NCBI GenBank assembly: GCA_019636095.1
Contig: JAHBYF010000007.1
Coordinates: forward strand, 1 to 64,000
Direction: 5' to 3'
Source of the DNA: Hyphomonadaceae bacterium
GTDB lineage: Bacteria > Pseudomonadota > Alphaproteobacteria > Caulobacterales > Aquidulcibacteraceae
DNA: 64,000 bases
Positions 8,973 through 17,209 of this stretch are shown here, one piece after another; the first letter of the stretch is position 1; the number at the start of each line of letters is the position of its first letter. Under the pieces are notes generated by a model. It ran no database searches, had not been told where the DNA came from, and saw nothing but the letters and a program-made list of their open reading frames with translations. The position numbers and the translations under genes are program-made.

Positions 8973-10367
8973 ATGTCACTTAGAAAGATAAGTGAATGGC
9001 AGCAGGACGCGGAGGAAGAGCAGGGCGTTGCGTTCTATCTCCGCCCTGACGTGCCGGAGTTGCTGACCGGCGAACGGAGCCTGGTGATTGGCCGGAAGGG
9101 CGCGGGGAAAACGGCCGTGTTTAAATACCTGGCCCGCGCCAGCAAAGAGAATGGCTATTTGTTCCAGGCCTATGAGGCGGACTCACTCGACTACGAAAAG
9201 GCGGGGAAGATTTCCGACAACCTCGCGCAGATCACGGCCTTCTGGAAGGACATTATCTATTCGTCCGCACTCGAATTGCTCAGGCAAGAGTACGACAAGA
9301 GCGCGCCGCCATCTGCCTTCTCGAAAGCAGCCGGCTTTCTAAGTCAAATGGTGAACTTTGTGCTGGAGCAGGACTTCGAGATTGAAGTCAAAGGCGTGAA
9401 AATTGCGCGCCAGCGTGGTGAAGACTGGCAGCGTCGATCCGATGCAGCGCGCGCTGCGATTACTGACATCGGCCGGGCGCTCGGGAAGGCGACAAAGGTG
9501 ATGGTCGTGTTCGATCGTCTTGATCAGGGGATGAGGACGACAAAGGACACTGACCCTGAATCCCCGTTTGCGCAAACGATACTTGGGTTGGTTCGCGCGT
9601 GCTTCGAAATCCGACGTGAGAATCGCGGCCAGACGGTTGAGCTTCTCCCAGTGGTGCTTATCCGCACTGATATCTACGATTTGCTGCGCGATCCCGACAA
9701 GAACCGCTGGTCCCCCGATCGGGCGGTAAACCTGAAGTGGACGAATACTGAGATCAAGGCGCTTCTCGAACATCGCATCGCAGTTGCGATGGACCGTGAG
9801 CCTGCGTCCTTCCCAGTGGGATGGCGGCTCGCCTTCGAGGACGAACGCATCCGAGACAAGTACGATAACAAAGAAGAGAAGACGCTGTTCGACTTCATCG
9901 ATCTGCGCACCGCTTGGCGCCCGCGAGACTATGTATACTTCATCAGGGAGGCAGCCAGGTACGCCGTCAGTGCCGGTGAGAAGCGCATAGATCAGTTCCG
10001 CGTGACCAGCACCGAGTACAATTATTCGACATATCTGCGCCAGGAGCTGATCGATGAGGGGACGGCGTCAATGCCTGACTTGCCGAACGTCTTCACCCAA
10101 CTCACGCAGCTTGTGGAGGATCATCCGACGCGCCGATTTTTCGACAGCGCCGCGTTCGAACAGTACTTTGGTGTAAGCGGCAGCGAACTTTCGGAGCGAT
10201 TGAACCGCCTTTACACAATGAACATCATCGGCAACTCGCCGCCGAGAGAGGGGCAACGGCGAGCAAAAGACGCTCGCTATTCGTACAACTCGGACATGTT
10301 CCGAGCATTCAACCCGCGACAGGACATCGTGCTGCACCCGGGCGTCCACCGCTTCTTGCGCGCCTAA
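8973..10367 (+). CDS. P-loop ATPase of the Sll1717 type
   Basis: 464 residues; ATG 8973 follows GGGAGA. Residues 40-48 (GRKGAGKTA) form a Walker A and 176-184 (VMVVFDRLD) a Walker B. RPDVPELLTGERSLVIGRKG and the C-terminal YNYSTYLRQELIDEG resemble proteins annotated as P-loop ATPase, Sll1717 family. These are AAA/STAND-like ATPases of uncertain role that recur in accessory regions. The C-terminal 130 residues look like a winged helix (FDSAAFEQYFGVSGSELSER). It forms a two-gene unit with the Clp-N-like protein. Its end overlaps the convergent integrase by 4 nt, which places the pair at the very edge of the element. A defence or stress-sensing role is inference. Confidence 0.8.
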   Translation: MSLRKISEWQQDAEEEQGVAFYLRPDVPELLTGERSLVIGRKGAGKTAVFKYLARASKENGYLFQAYEADSLDYEKAGKISDNLAQITAFWKDIIYSSALELLRQEYDKSAPPSAFSKAAGFLSQMVNFVLEQDFEIEVKGVKIARQRGEDWQRRSDAARAAITDIGRALGKATKVMVVFDRLDQGMRTTKDTDPESPFAQTILGLVRACFEIRRENRGQTVELLPVVLIRTDIYDLLRDPDKNRWSPDRAVNLKWTNTEIKALLEHRIAVAMDREPASFPVGWRLAFEDERIRDKYDNKEEKTLFDFIDLRTAWRPRDYVYFIREAARYAVSAGEKRIDQFRVTSTEYNYSTYLRQELIDEGTASMPDLPNVFTQLTQLVEDHPTRRFFDSAAFEQYFGVSGSELSERLNRLYTMNIIGNSPPREGQRRAKDARYSYNSDMFRAFNPRQDIVLHPGVHRFLRA

Positions 10368-11707
10368 GTTCGATTGCGTTGGAATTCTTCGGGCAGGAGC
10401 AGGGGCAGCAAAAGCTGGTGATCCGTTGCGGCGAGGTTTTCGAGTCGATGTGCGGGCCGCTTGACGCTGGTCTCTATGAACCGTGTTGCAACCTGTGACG
10501 CTACCGCGCGCGCGCCGGCGTCAGACGGGTGCGCATAGCGTTCGGTGGTGGAGGTCTTCGTGTGTCCGAGCGCACGTCCCACATGATAGAGCGAGGCGCC
10601 GCCTTCCACCGCGAAGGTCGCAAAGCTGTGCCTGAGATCGTGCAAGCGCACGTCCGGAATGCCGGCCAGCGCGCGCACCTTGTCCCAGGCGCGATTGACG
10701 CCGACGAGCGGCTGATCGCCAACGGAAGAGGGGAAGACGTGCTCGCCGCGCCGCTTCACCGCCTGCAGAATCTCGAGCGCAGGCATTGAGAGCGCGATGG
10801 TGCGTGAGCGGTTGAGCGCGCCCATCTTGGTGCGCACCGGCGGCAAGACGATGCGTGCGCGATCGAAGTCAACTTCGGACCAGCGGAGCGCCACGATTTC
10901 GTTGCGCCTGGCGCCCGTCAGCATGATGAGCCTGAAGATGTCGGCGAAATCTTTGGTGATGACAGAGGCCGCTTGCGCGTCGGCAATCATGGCCCAAAGC
11001 CGGCTGGCTTCTTCCTCGGTCAACGCCCGCTCGCGCATCTGATCGCGGTACTTCTGGATTTTGCCGCACAGGTTCTGGTCGAGAATCTCGTGCCGGACCG
11101 CCCACGCCATCATTGTCGAAAGAGCCCGCATTGCGCGTGCTGCCGCGCCCGTGCCGCCTTTGACGACGGCGTGCTGCTTGCCGCTCTTGGTCTTGACGGC
11201 GACCGAGGTCTTGCCGTTCGCGACCTGGGCTTGGAATTGCGAAAGGTCTGAGAGCGTGAGTTCGCGCGCGATGCGCTTGCCGAGCAGGGGCTCGATGTGG
11301 CGCTTGTAATTGTACTGATCGACCTTCCATGAGCTTTCGCGCTTGAGCGGCTTGTCGATGCGGCCTTCGACGAAATAGCGCTCAAACAGTTCTTTGACGG
11401 TGCCGCTTTTTAGCCGCGTCTCGACCTTCGCGGCCTGAGGGTCTTCGCCATGACTGGCCTGATAGAGCGCTTCTTTGGCCTTGCTGCGGGCGGTGTCAGG
11501 CGTCCAGGGAGATCCATGCTCGCCAATGGTCAGCCAGCGTTGGCGGCCCTGGTAGCGATACTTGAGGCAATAGGATTTGCGCCCGGTCGGCGTGATCCGC
11601 AGCGCAAAGCCTCGGACGTCAGTATCCCAGATGCGAAGCTCGCCTTCTTTGGGCGCCGCGGTCGCGTCAATCAGGCGAAGCGTGATATGAGCGCGGATGC
11701 CGTCCAT
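10364..11707 (-). CDS. Tyrosine recombinase / integrase
   Basis: 447 residues with the layout of island integrases: an N-terminal arm-binding DUF4102-type domain (about 8-95, with RGFALRITPTGRKSY), a SAM-like core-binding domain (about 110-200), then the catalytic domain. Visible catalytic residues are the first Arg in MLTGARRNEIVALRW, the H-x-x-R of LHDLRHSFATF, the His of LGHTKTSTTERYAHP and the nucleophilic Tyr in the same motif. It lies about 220 nt from the tRNA-Gly 3' fragment, which is its presumed attachment site, and reads away from it into the element. No excisionase gene is visible next to it. Full length and apparently intact. Confidence 0.95.
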   Translation of the reverse strand: MDGIRAHITLRLIDATAAPKEGELRIWDTDVRGFALRITPTGRKSYCLKYRYQGRQRWLTIGEHGSPWTPDTARSKAKEALYQASHGEDPQAAKVETRLKSGTVKELFERYFVEGRIDKPLKRESSWKVDQYNYKRHIEPLLGKRIARELTLSDLSQFQAQVANGKTSVAVKTKSGKQHAVVKGGTGAAARAMRALSTMMAWAVRHEILDQNLCGKIQKYRDQMRERALTEEEASRLWAMIADAQAASVITKDFADIFRLIMLTGARRNEIVALRWSEVDFDRARIVLPPVRTKMGALNRSRTIALSMPALEILQAVKRRGEHVFPSSVGDQPLVGVNRAWDKVRALAGIPDVRLHDLRHSFATFAVEGGASLYHVGRALGHTKTSTTERYAHPSDAGARAVASQVATRFIETSVKRPAHRLENLAATDHQLLLPLLLPEEFQRNRT

Positions 11708-11927
11708 CAGCGGACGCTCCGTGATTCAAACTCGCGGCCTCTTTTTGGTTTTCTACCAAGAGTTCGAATCCGATTTGCTACCATATCGCTACCACCAGAA
11801 AATAAGCGTCCGGAAAGCCGGGGCATGATTTTTCTGGGGTGGAGATGGGGCGCATACAACGCCCTCGTCAACGTCAGGAATTAGAAGGAAATGCCCGGAA
11901 ATAAAGGGAAAATCGGCTCCGGGCGGG

Positions 11928-11972
11928 TTGCCAAGGTTGGGGTCGTGAGTTCGAATCTCATCGCCCGCTCCA
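11928..11972 (+). other. Attachment site: 3' part of tRNA-Gly(GCC)
   Basis: The sequence begins with the anticodon loop TTGCCAA (anticodon GCC at 11930-11932) and continues through the anticodon stem 3' strand GGTTG, variable region, T-arm with loop TTCGAAT, acceptor 3' strand CGCCCGC, discriminator T and encoded CCA (11970-11972). It matches the 3' half of alphaproteobacterial tRNA-Gly(GCC). The 5' half is absent: the bases before 11928 do not form D-arm or acceptor strands. Starting precisely at the anticodon loop is a classic crossover position for tyrosine integrases. This is therefore one direct repeat (attR) left by integration, not a working tRNA. The intact gene should lie beyond the left edge. 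Confidence 0.88.
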
Positions 11973-12065
11973 TGTTTTATCTAATGTTATTAAATGGTTG
12001 TGCCGCGCGATCGGCGCGGCTGACAGCTGCGCGCGGCTTTCTGCGGCGGCGTCATGGCTTGCGCA

Positions 12066-12089
12066 AGTGTTTTAACGTGATAAAACGCT
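12066..12089. promoter_or_regulatory. Palindromic operator in front of yerC and the his operon
   Basis: AGTGTTTTA (12066-12074) and TAAAACGCT (12081-12089) are inverted repeats with 8 of 9 positions matching, separated by 6 nt. The palindrome ends 6 bp before the yerC ATG, where no Shine-Dalgarno is seen. A -35-like TTGCGC (12059-12064) and -10-like TAAAAC (12081-12086) with a 16-bp spacer would place the start of transcription close to the ATG. The palindrome would then cover the -10 element. The simplest reading is an autorepression site for the TrpR-like YerC protein; this is inference. Confidence 0.5.
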
Positions 12090-12095
12090 ACTACG

Positions 12096-12377
12096 ATGGC
12101 CAAACATGATCTGATAGATGCGCTGCTGGCGCTGGACGGGCGGAAGACAGCGGAGGCGTTTCTGGCCGATTTGCTGACGCCCAGTGAATTGCGGGCGTTG
12201 TCTGAGCGTTGGGCGGTGGCGCAGCTGTTGGACGCGGGCGAGCTTTCGTATCGCGAGATTGCCGAAGAGGCGCCGTCGAGCACGGCGACAGTGGTGCGGG
12301 TCGCGCGGTTTCTGAAGGAGATGCCGTACAAGGGCTATCGGCGCGTCATCGACCGGCTTGAAGGCGCGCCGCAATGA
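12096..12377 (+). CDS. yerC: YerC/YecD family TrpR-related regulator heading the his operon
   Basis: 93 residues, all helical, of the TrpR/YerC-YecD superfamily. LTPSELRALSERWAVAQLL is the conserved first part, and SYREIAEEAPSSTATVVRV (about 51-69) is the helix-turn-helix. TrpR-like proteins bind palindromic operators as dimers with an amino acid corepressor. YerC homologues in Firmicutes have been proposed as histidine regulators. Here the gene is the first cistron of a complete histidine operon and overlaps hisG by the ATGA quartet, so the two are translationally coupled. The palindrome 6 bp upstream fits autoregulation. That histidine is the effector is inferred from context. Confidence 0.88.
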   Translation: MAKHDLIDALLALDGRKTAEAFLADLLTPSELRALSERWAVAQLLDAGELSYREIAEEAPSSTATVVRVARFLKEMPYKGYRRVIDRLEGAPQ

Positions 12378-13240
12378 GCGAGCGTTTGCGCATAGCCGTC
12401 CAGAAGGGCGGCAGGCTGGGTGTGAAGAGCCTGGAGTTGGTGGAGTCGGCGGGCTTTCGCATTCTGCGCGGCGCCAACGAATTGCTCTATCGCATAGAGA
12501 ACGCGCCGATCGATTTGCTGTGCGTACGCGACGACGACATTCCGACGTTTGTCGATGACGGTGTGGCGGATTTCGGCATTGTCGGGCGCAACGTTTTGGA
12601 GGAACGCGGCGCGGGCGGACTGACCGAAGTCATGCCGCTTGGCTTCGGGCGATGTGACCTGAAGATCGCGGCGCCTGCCGGCTTCGCATACGATGGCGCG
12701 CAATCGCTGCGCGGGACGCGCATCGCGACGACCTATCCACGCACGCTGTCGCGGTTCTTGGAACGCGCCGGCGTTGAGGCGGAAATCGTCTCGATGCGTG
12801 GTGCGGTGGAAGTGGCCCCGCGTTTGAAGTTGGCGCAGGCGATTTGCGATCTTGTGTCGACGGGCGCAACGTTGGAAGCGAATGGGCTCGTTGCCGTCGA
12901 TACGGTGATGAAGAGCGAGGCTGTGCTCATTCGCGGCCCAAGCAAGCTTGATGCGGCGCTGACTCATGTCGCTGAAAGCGTGGAGCAGCGTTTCCGTGGC
13001 GTGGCGGCGAGCCAGGGCTCAAAGTACGTCATGATGAATGCGCCGAAGGCGGCGCTGCCGGAGATTTCACGCATTCTGCCTGGCGCCGGCGCGCCGACGG
13101 TGACGCCGTTGGCGGGCAGCGATGATGCCGTCGCGGTGCACGCTGTGTGCCAGGAATCTGTGTTCTGGGAGACGTTGGAAAAACTGCGCGCAGTTGGCGC
13201 GTCGGCGATCCTGGTGCTGCCGATCGAGAAGATGATGTGA
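12374..13240 (+). CDS. hisG: ATP phosphoribosyltransferase, long form (HisG)
   Basis: 288 residues. It catalyses the committed step of histidine synthesis: ATP + PRPP to N1-(5-phosphoribosyl)-ATP. The start [11 protein letters not shown] is the conserved KGRL region. [19 protein letters not shown] and [14 protein letters not shown] carry the periplasmic-binding-like fold and PRPP-binding loop. The C-terminal 75 residues ([18 protein letters not shown] to the end) are the regulatory domain of the long, hexameric, histidine-inhibited form. This agrees with the absence of a HisZ partner here. The start ATG overlaps the yerC stop. Confidence 0.96.
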   Translation: MSERLRIAVQKGGRLGVKSLELVESAGFRILRGANELLYRIENAPIDLLCVRDDDIPTFVDDGVADFGIVGRNVLEERGAGGLTEVMPLGFGRCDLKIAAPAGFAYDGAQSLRGTRIATTYPRTLSRFLERAGVEAEIVSMRGAVEVAPRLKLAQAICDLVSTGATLEANGLVAVDTVMKSEAVLIRGPSKLDAALTHVAESVEQRFRGVAASQGSKYVMMNAPKAALPEISRILPGAGAPTVTPLAGSDDAVAVHAVCQESVFWETLEKLRAVGASAILVLPIEKMM

Positions 13241-13247
13241 GGCGCAG

Positions 13248-15143
13248 ATGAAACGTCTGCGCTGGGACGCGCTGTCTGAACCGGAGAAGAGAGCGGCGCT
13301 GGCGCGGCCAGCGCAGCGCCGCGATGTGCGTGTGACAGATACTGTGCGCGCGATCTTCGAGGAGGTGGAGCGCGAGGGGATTGTCGCGGTCAATCGTTGG
13401 GCGGTTGACCTTGATGGCGCGCCAGCGGAGCGTTTGGCGCTGACGGCGGAGGTGGTGGCCCAAGCGCGCACGTCTCTGAGTGATGCAGAACTGAAGGCGC
13501 TCGATGCAGCGATCGACAATGTGCGCTTCTATCACGAGGCGACGGCGCCCAAGACAATTGCGGTTGAGACAGCGCCTGGCGTGTTGTGCCGGCAAACGTG
13601 GCGGCCGCTTGAGACGTGTGGGCTCTACGTGCCGGCTGGCAGCGCGCCATTGGTGTCGACGCTGATCATGCTGGCGATCCCGGCGCTGGTCGCGGGCGTG
13701 CCGCAACGCGTGTTGGTGAGCCCGCCTAGCAAGAGCGGCGAAACGCATCCGGCGCTGATCGTTGCGGCGGCAGCGTGCGAGATTGAGGCGATCTGGCGCA
13801 TCGGCGGTGCGCAGGCGATTGCGGCGCTGACGTTCGGCGCTGGGTTGCCGAAAGCGGACAAGATTTTTGGTCCAGGCAATGCGTATGTCGCTGAAGCGAA
13901 GCGCTATGCGGCGGCATTACCGGGTGGACCAATGGTTGATCTGCCGGCGGGGCCGAGCGAGTTGCTGGTTGTCGCTGATGGCAGCGCTGATGTCGCGTTC
14001 GTTGCGGCGGATTTGCTGAGTCAGGCGGAGCACGATGCGGATGCGCAGGTACTGCTAGTGTCGCCGTCCAACGATGTGCTCGATGCGGTTGAGGCGGAGG
14101 TCGAGCGACAGCTGGAAACGTTGCCACGGCGAGCGATCGCGCGCGCATCGCTCGACCAAGCCCGCTTCATCAAGACGCGCGACGTCGCGGAAGCGATCGT
14201 GGTCGTGAATGCTTATGCGCCGGAGCATTTGTCGCTGGTGGTGAGCGATGGCGAAGCGGCGTCGGCGGATGTGCGCAACGCCGGCGCAGTGTTCCTCGGG
14301 CACAATGGCGCCGAGAGCTATGGCGACTACGTGGCGGGCCCGAGCCACGTGCTGCCGACCGACGGTGCGGCGCGGAGTTGGAGCGGCGTTAGCACGGCGT
14401 CGTTCATGAAGAGCCTCACGATTCAGCAGATTGATGCAGAAGGCGTGGCGCGTGTCGCTGGAGCAGCAGCGACATTAGCGCGCCTCGAGGGACTAGAGGC
14501 GCATGCGCGCGCGGCGGAGATCCGGGTCGCTGCACCAAAGGCGAAGTCAAGCGAGGTTGTGACGCGCCGGCGTCGCGCCGAAGTGTTGCGCGAGACGCGT
14601 GAGACGCGTGTCGAGGTGACGGTCGACCTGGATCGACGGACACCGCCGTTTATTGCGACTGGTGTTGGGTTCTACGATCACATGCTTCAGCAGGTGGCGC
14701 AGCATGGTGGGGTCGCGCTGTCGCTCACATGCAAAGGCGACCTGGAAATTGATGCGCATCATACGATTGAGGACTGTGCACTGACCCTTGGCCAGGCACT
14801 CAAGCAGGCGCTGGGCGAGCGGCGCGGCATCGCACGCTACGGCTTTGTGTTGCCGATGGATGAGGCCGAGGCGAAGGTCTCGCTTGATTTGGGCGGTCGG
14901 CCGTATCTGGTATTCGAAGGGACATTCGCGCAGGCGCAGCTTGGCGATTATCCGACTGAGATGACGGAGCATGTGTTTCGCTCGCTGGCGCAGAGCATGG
15001 GCGCAGCGATCCATGTGTCGGTGACGGGTGAGAACGATCACCACAAGACGGAGGCCTGCTTCAAAGCGTTCGGCCGCGCACTGCGGCAGGCGATTGCGAT
15101 CGAGAGCCAGGATCTACCGTCGACCAAAGGCGTCATCGCATGA
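13248..15143 (+). CDS. hisD: Fused histidinol dehydrogenase / imidazoleglycerol-phosphate dehydratase (HisD-HisB)
   Basis: One uninterrupted 631-residue frame holds two enzymes. Residues 1 to about 432 are HisD, with [27 protein letters not shown] and [10 protein letters not shown]. The zinc ligands Gln259, His262, Asp360 and His419 and the catalytic pair Glu326-His327 all fall at the numbers known from the enterobacterial enzyme. After a short arginine-rich linker (433-452), residues 453-631 are the dehydratase HisB, with [23 protein letters not shown] (504-509), [13 protein letters not shown] (597-609) and the C-terminal STKGVI. HisB makes imidazole-acetol phosphate from imidazole-glycerol phosphate; HisD makes histidine from histidinol. 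The usual bacterial pattern is separate genes, or HisB fused to a phosphatase. No stop or frameshift signal is seen at the joint. Confidence 0.95.
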   Translation: MKRLRWDALSEPEKRAALARPAQRRDVRVTDTVRAIFEEVEREGIVAVNRWAVDLDGAPAERLALTAEVVAQARTSLSDAELKALDAAIDNVRFYHEATAPKTIAVETAPGVLCRQTWRPLETCGLYVPAGSAPLVSTLIMLAIPALVAGVPQRVLVSPPSKSGETHPALIVAAAACEIEAIWRIGGAQAIAALTFGAGLPKADKIFGPGNAYVAEAKRYAAALPGGPMVDLPAGPSELLVVADGSADVAFVAADLLSQAEHDADAQVLLVSPSNDVLDAVEAEVERQLETLPRRAIARASLDQARFIKTRDVAEAIVVVNAYAPEHLSLVVSDGEAASADVRNAGAVFLGHNGAESYGDYVAGPSHVLPTDGAARSWSGVSTASFMKSLTIQQIDAEGVARVAGAAATLARLEGLEAHARAAEIRVAAPKAKSSEVVTRRRRAEVLRETRETRVEVTVDLDRRTPPFIATGVGFYDHMLQQVAQHGGVALSLTCKGDLEIDAHHTIEDCALTLGQALKQALGERRGIARYGFVLPMDEAEAKVSLDLGGRPYLVFEGTFAQAQLGDYPTEMTEHVFRSLAQSMGAAIHVSVTGENDHHKTEACFKAFGRALRQAIAIESQDLPSTKGVIA

Positions 15144-15736
15144 ACGTCGCGGTGGTGAGGCTGGGCGTCGGCAACACGGCGTCGGTGATGTTTGCGCTCG
15201 AGCGTTTAGGTGCGCGCGCTGTGCTGACCGATGATCCGGCGCGCGTTGCTGAAGCGGAGCGCGTGATTTTGCCGGGTGTCGGCGCTGCGGCGCATGCGAT
15301 GCGGCTGCTGGCGGCGAAGCAGTTGGCGCCGGTGCTGCGCGCGTTCGCGCGGCCGTTGCTGGGAATCTGTCTCGGGCAGCAATTGCTGTTTGAGTCGAGC
15401 GACGAGGGCGACGCGGAGGCGCTTGGATTGATACCCGGACGGGTGAAGCGACTGCCTGCATCAGCCTCTGCGCCGACCCCGCACATGGGATGGACGCGCG
15501 TCGAACCGGTGCGCGAGAACGCGTTGCTCGAAGGCGTGGGCGCGCGTGACTACGCCTATTTCGTGCATTCGTTCGTTTGCCCCGAGAGCGATGCAACGAT
15601 TGCGACCGCGAGCTATGGCGCGCGATTTCCGGCGATGGTGGCGGTGGGCAACGCATTCGGGTGTCAGTTTCACCCAGAGCGATCCGGCGCGGCAGGCGCG
15701 CGCATTCTGCGCAATTTCTTGAGCCTGCCATGCTGA
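15140..15736 (+). CDS. hisH: Imidazole glycerol phosphate synthase, glutamine amidotransferase subunit (HisH)
   Basis: 198 residues, class I glutamine amidotransferase fold. [13 protein letters not shown] contains the nucleophile Cys, and GCQFHPERS supplies the His and Glu of the triad. The protein hydrolyses glutamine and channels ammonia to HisF. The residue after the nucleophile elbow is Gln (GICLGQQ), where many HisH have Met; this is a mild variation. ATG 15140 overlaps the hisD-hisB stop by 4 nt, and the end overlaps hisA by 7 nt. HisF is encoded two genes downstream, so both subunits come from the same transcript. Confidence 0.95.
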   Translation: MNVAVVRLGVGNTASVMFALERLGARAVLTDDPARVAEAERVILPGVGAAAHAMRLLAAKQLAPVLRAFARPLLGICLGQQLLFESSDEGDAEALGLIPGRVKRLPASASAPTPHMGWTRVEPVRENALLEGVGARDYAYFVHSFVCPESDATIATASYGARFPAMVAVGNAFGCQFHPERSGAAGARILRNFLSLPC

Positions 15737-16452
15737 TCTATCCGGCGATCGATATTCTCGGCGGCAAATGCGTGCGGCTGGCGCTCGGCAAGTTCGATGA
15801 CGTCACCACGTACGGCGATCCTGTGGAGCAATGCGCGGCGTTTTCCGAGCAAGGCGCACAATGGATTCACATCGTCGATCTCGACGGCGCGCGTGAAGGC
15901 AAGCCGATGCAGCACAATCTGCTGCGCCGGCTGACAGAGGGTTCGAAAGCCAAGATACAATTTGGCGGCGGCGTGCGGCAGTTCGCGCACGTGCAGGCGC
16001 TGTTCGATGCGGGCGTGAGCCGCGTTATTCTTGGGTCGGCGGCCGTGCAACGACCAGCAGAAGTGCGCGAGTGGACAGCGTCGTTCGGTGTCGAACGTTT
16101 GTGCTGTGCGCTGGACGTTCGGCCTGTCGGCGGCAGCTTTGAGGTTGTCGTGCGGGGGTGGACCGCTGGCAGCGGCGTTGATCTTCGCGACGCGCTTGCG
16201 GCGTTTCCAGTGGGTACGCTCAAGCATGTGCTGGTAACGGACGTGTCGCGCGATGGCGTGCTGGCGGGACCGAATGTGGCGCTGATGCGCGCGCTGGCGG
16301 CGGAGCGGCCCGATCTTGAGGTGCAGGCATCGGGTGGCGTGTCGTCGTTGCAAGATTTGCGGGCTTTGCGCGAGACGGGCGCGAAGGCCGCGATCGTCGG
16401 GCGCGCACTTTATGAGAAGCGATTGAGCTTGGAGGATGCGCTTGCCCTCTAA
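15730..16452 (+). CDS. hisA: ProFAR isomerase (HisA)
   Basis: 240 residues from ATG 15730 ([17 protein letters not shown], the canonical HisA start); an open frame upstream overlaps hisH and is not used. A TIM barrel with the two phosphate-binding halves: FGGGVRQFAHVQALFDAGVSR and QASGGVSSLQDLRAL. Asp8 (PAIDI) and Asp of VTDVSRDGVL are the catalytic acids of the Amadori rearrangement that converts ProFAR to PRFAR. It is somewhat divergent (RVILGSAAVQRPAEVREW). It overlaps hisH by 7 nt and hisF by 17 nt. Confidence 0.95.
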   Translation: MLIYPAIDILGGKCVRLALGKFDDVTTYGDPVEQCAAFSEQGAQWIHIVDLDGAREGKPMQHNLLRRLTEGSKAKIQFGGGVRQFAHVQALFDAGVSRVILGSAAVQRPAEVREWTASFGVERLCCALDVRPVGGSFEVVVRGWTAGSGVDLRDALAAFPVGTLKHVLVTDVSRDGVLAGPNVALMRALAAERPDLEVQASGGVSSLQDLRALRETGAKAAIVGRALYEKRLSLEDALAL

Positions 16453-17209
16453 GCGGATCATTGCGTGTCTCGATGTGAAAGACGGCCGCGTCGTGAAGGG
16501 CGTGCGCTTTGAAGGGCACGTCGATGCCGGCGATCCTGTTGATCTAGCGCTGCGTTATCGCGACGAGGGCGCGGACGAGATCGTGATCTACGACATCGCG
16601 GCGTCGGTGGAGCGGCGAACGATTGACTATCAGTGGCTGGCGCGCGTGGCGCGCGCGCTCGACGTGCCGCTCTGTGTGGCGGGTGGCATTCGCACAATTG
16701 AGCAAGGCGTGGCGTGTCTGGAGCACGGTGCGGACAAAGTGTCGATCAATTCGCCGGCGTTGGAGCGGCCTGAGTTCATCGATGAGTTCGCGGATGTCGC
16801 TGGGTCGCAGTGCGTGGTGGTTGGCATCGATAGCCGCGCGGCAGGCGGCGAGTGGCGCACGTATCAGTACACCGGTGATGCGGCCACGATCCGGCGGACG
16901 CCGCGTAAGACGTTGGAGTGGATCGCGGAGGCGCAGCAGCGTGGCGCGGGCGAGATCGTGTTGAACTGCATGGATCGCGACGGCACCCGCGACGGGTTTG
17001 ATGTTGAGCAGCTGGCGGCGGCGCGGAAAGTGCTGACGATACCTCTTGTGGCTTCAGGCGGCGCGGGCAGTGCGCAGCATTTTTCTGAAGTGTTCGCGGG
17101 CGCTGATGTTTCAGGCGCGCTGGCCGCGAGCATCTTTCACTTTCAGCGTGTAAGCGTAGCGGAAGTAAAGGCGGCCGTAGCGGATGCGGGATTTGAGGTG
17201 CGCACGTGA
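16436..17209 (+). CDS. hisF: Imidazole glycerol phosphate synthase, cyclase subunit (HisF)
   Basis: 257 residues, TIM barrel. KRIIACLDVKDGRVVKGVRF carries catalytic Asp (ACLD), and EIVLNCMDRDGTRDGFD carries the second catalytic Asp. VAGGIRTIEQG and VASGGAGSAQHF are the phosphate-binding loops. It uses ammonia from HisH to turn PRFAR into imidazole-glycerol phosphate and AICAR. The start at 16436 lies 17 nt inside the end of hisA. The KVSINSPALERPEFI segment matches the HisF family closely. Full length. Confidence 0.97.
   Translation: MRLPSKRIIACLDVKDGRVVKGVRFEGHVDAGDPVDLALRYRDEGADEIVIYDIAASVERRTIDYQWLARVARALDVPLCVAGGIRTIEQGVACLEHGADKVSINSPALERPEFIDEFADVAGSQCVVVGIDSRAAGGEWRTYQYTGDAATIRRTPRKTLEWIAEAQQRGAGEIVLNCMDRDGTRDGFDVEQLAAARKVLTIPLVASGGAGSAQHFSEVFAGADVSGALAASIFHFQRVSVAEVKAAVADAGFEVRT

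Larger units (their letters stand above)
1..11972. mobile_element. Right portion of an integrative mobilizable element inserted in tRNA-Gly
   Basis: A relaxase at the left edge, a tyrosine integrase at the right and a tRNA-Gly 3' fragment at 11928-11972 define this as an integrated element whose left end is outside the window. Cargo genes are mostly unidentified or defence-like (Fic, PD-(D/E)XK-like, Clp-N/ATPase pair) and are arranged as short units on both strands. They contrast with the tightly overlapped biosynthetic operons that begin at 12096. No type IV secretion genes are visible, so self-transfer cannot be judged. The right boundary is firm at the tRNA fragment; the left boundary is unknown. 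Confidence 0.8.
11708..12095. other. Intergenic junction between element and chromosome
   Basis: 388 bases. The first 220 are the element's end upstream of the integrase: no gene, and no recognisable excisionase or strong inverted repeat. The tRNA-Gly fragment follows (11928-11972), then 93 bases of chromosomal DNA leading into the YerC palindrome at 12066. Short plus-strand frames here are not credible as genes. Confidence 0.5.

Noticed and set aside
11881..11972. Functional tRNA-Gly gene
   Set aside because: The acceptor 5' strand and D-arm are missing; only the part from the anticodon loop onward is present.
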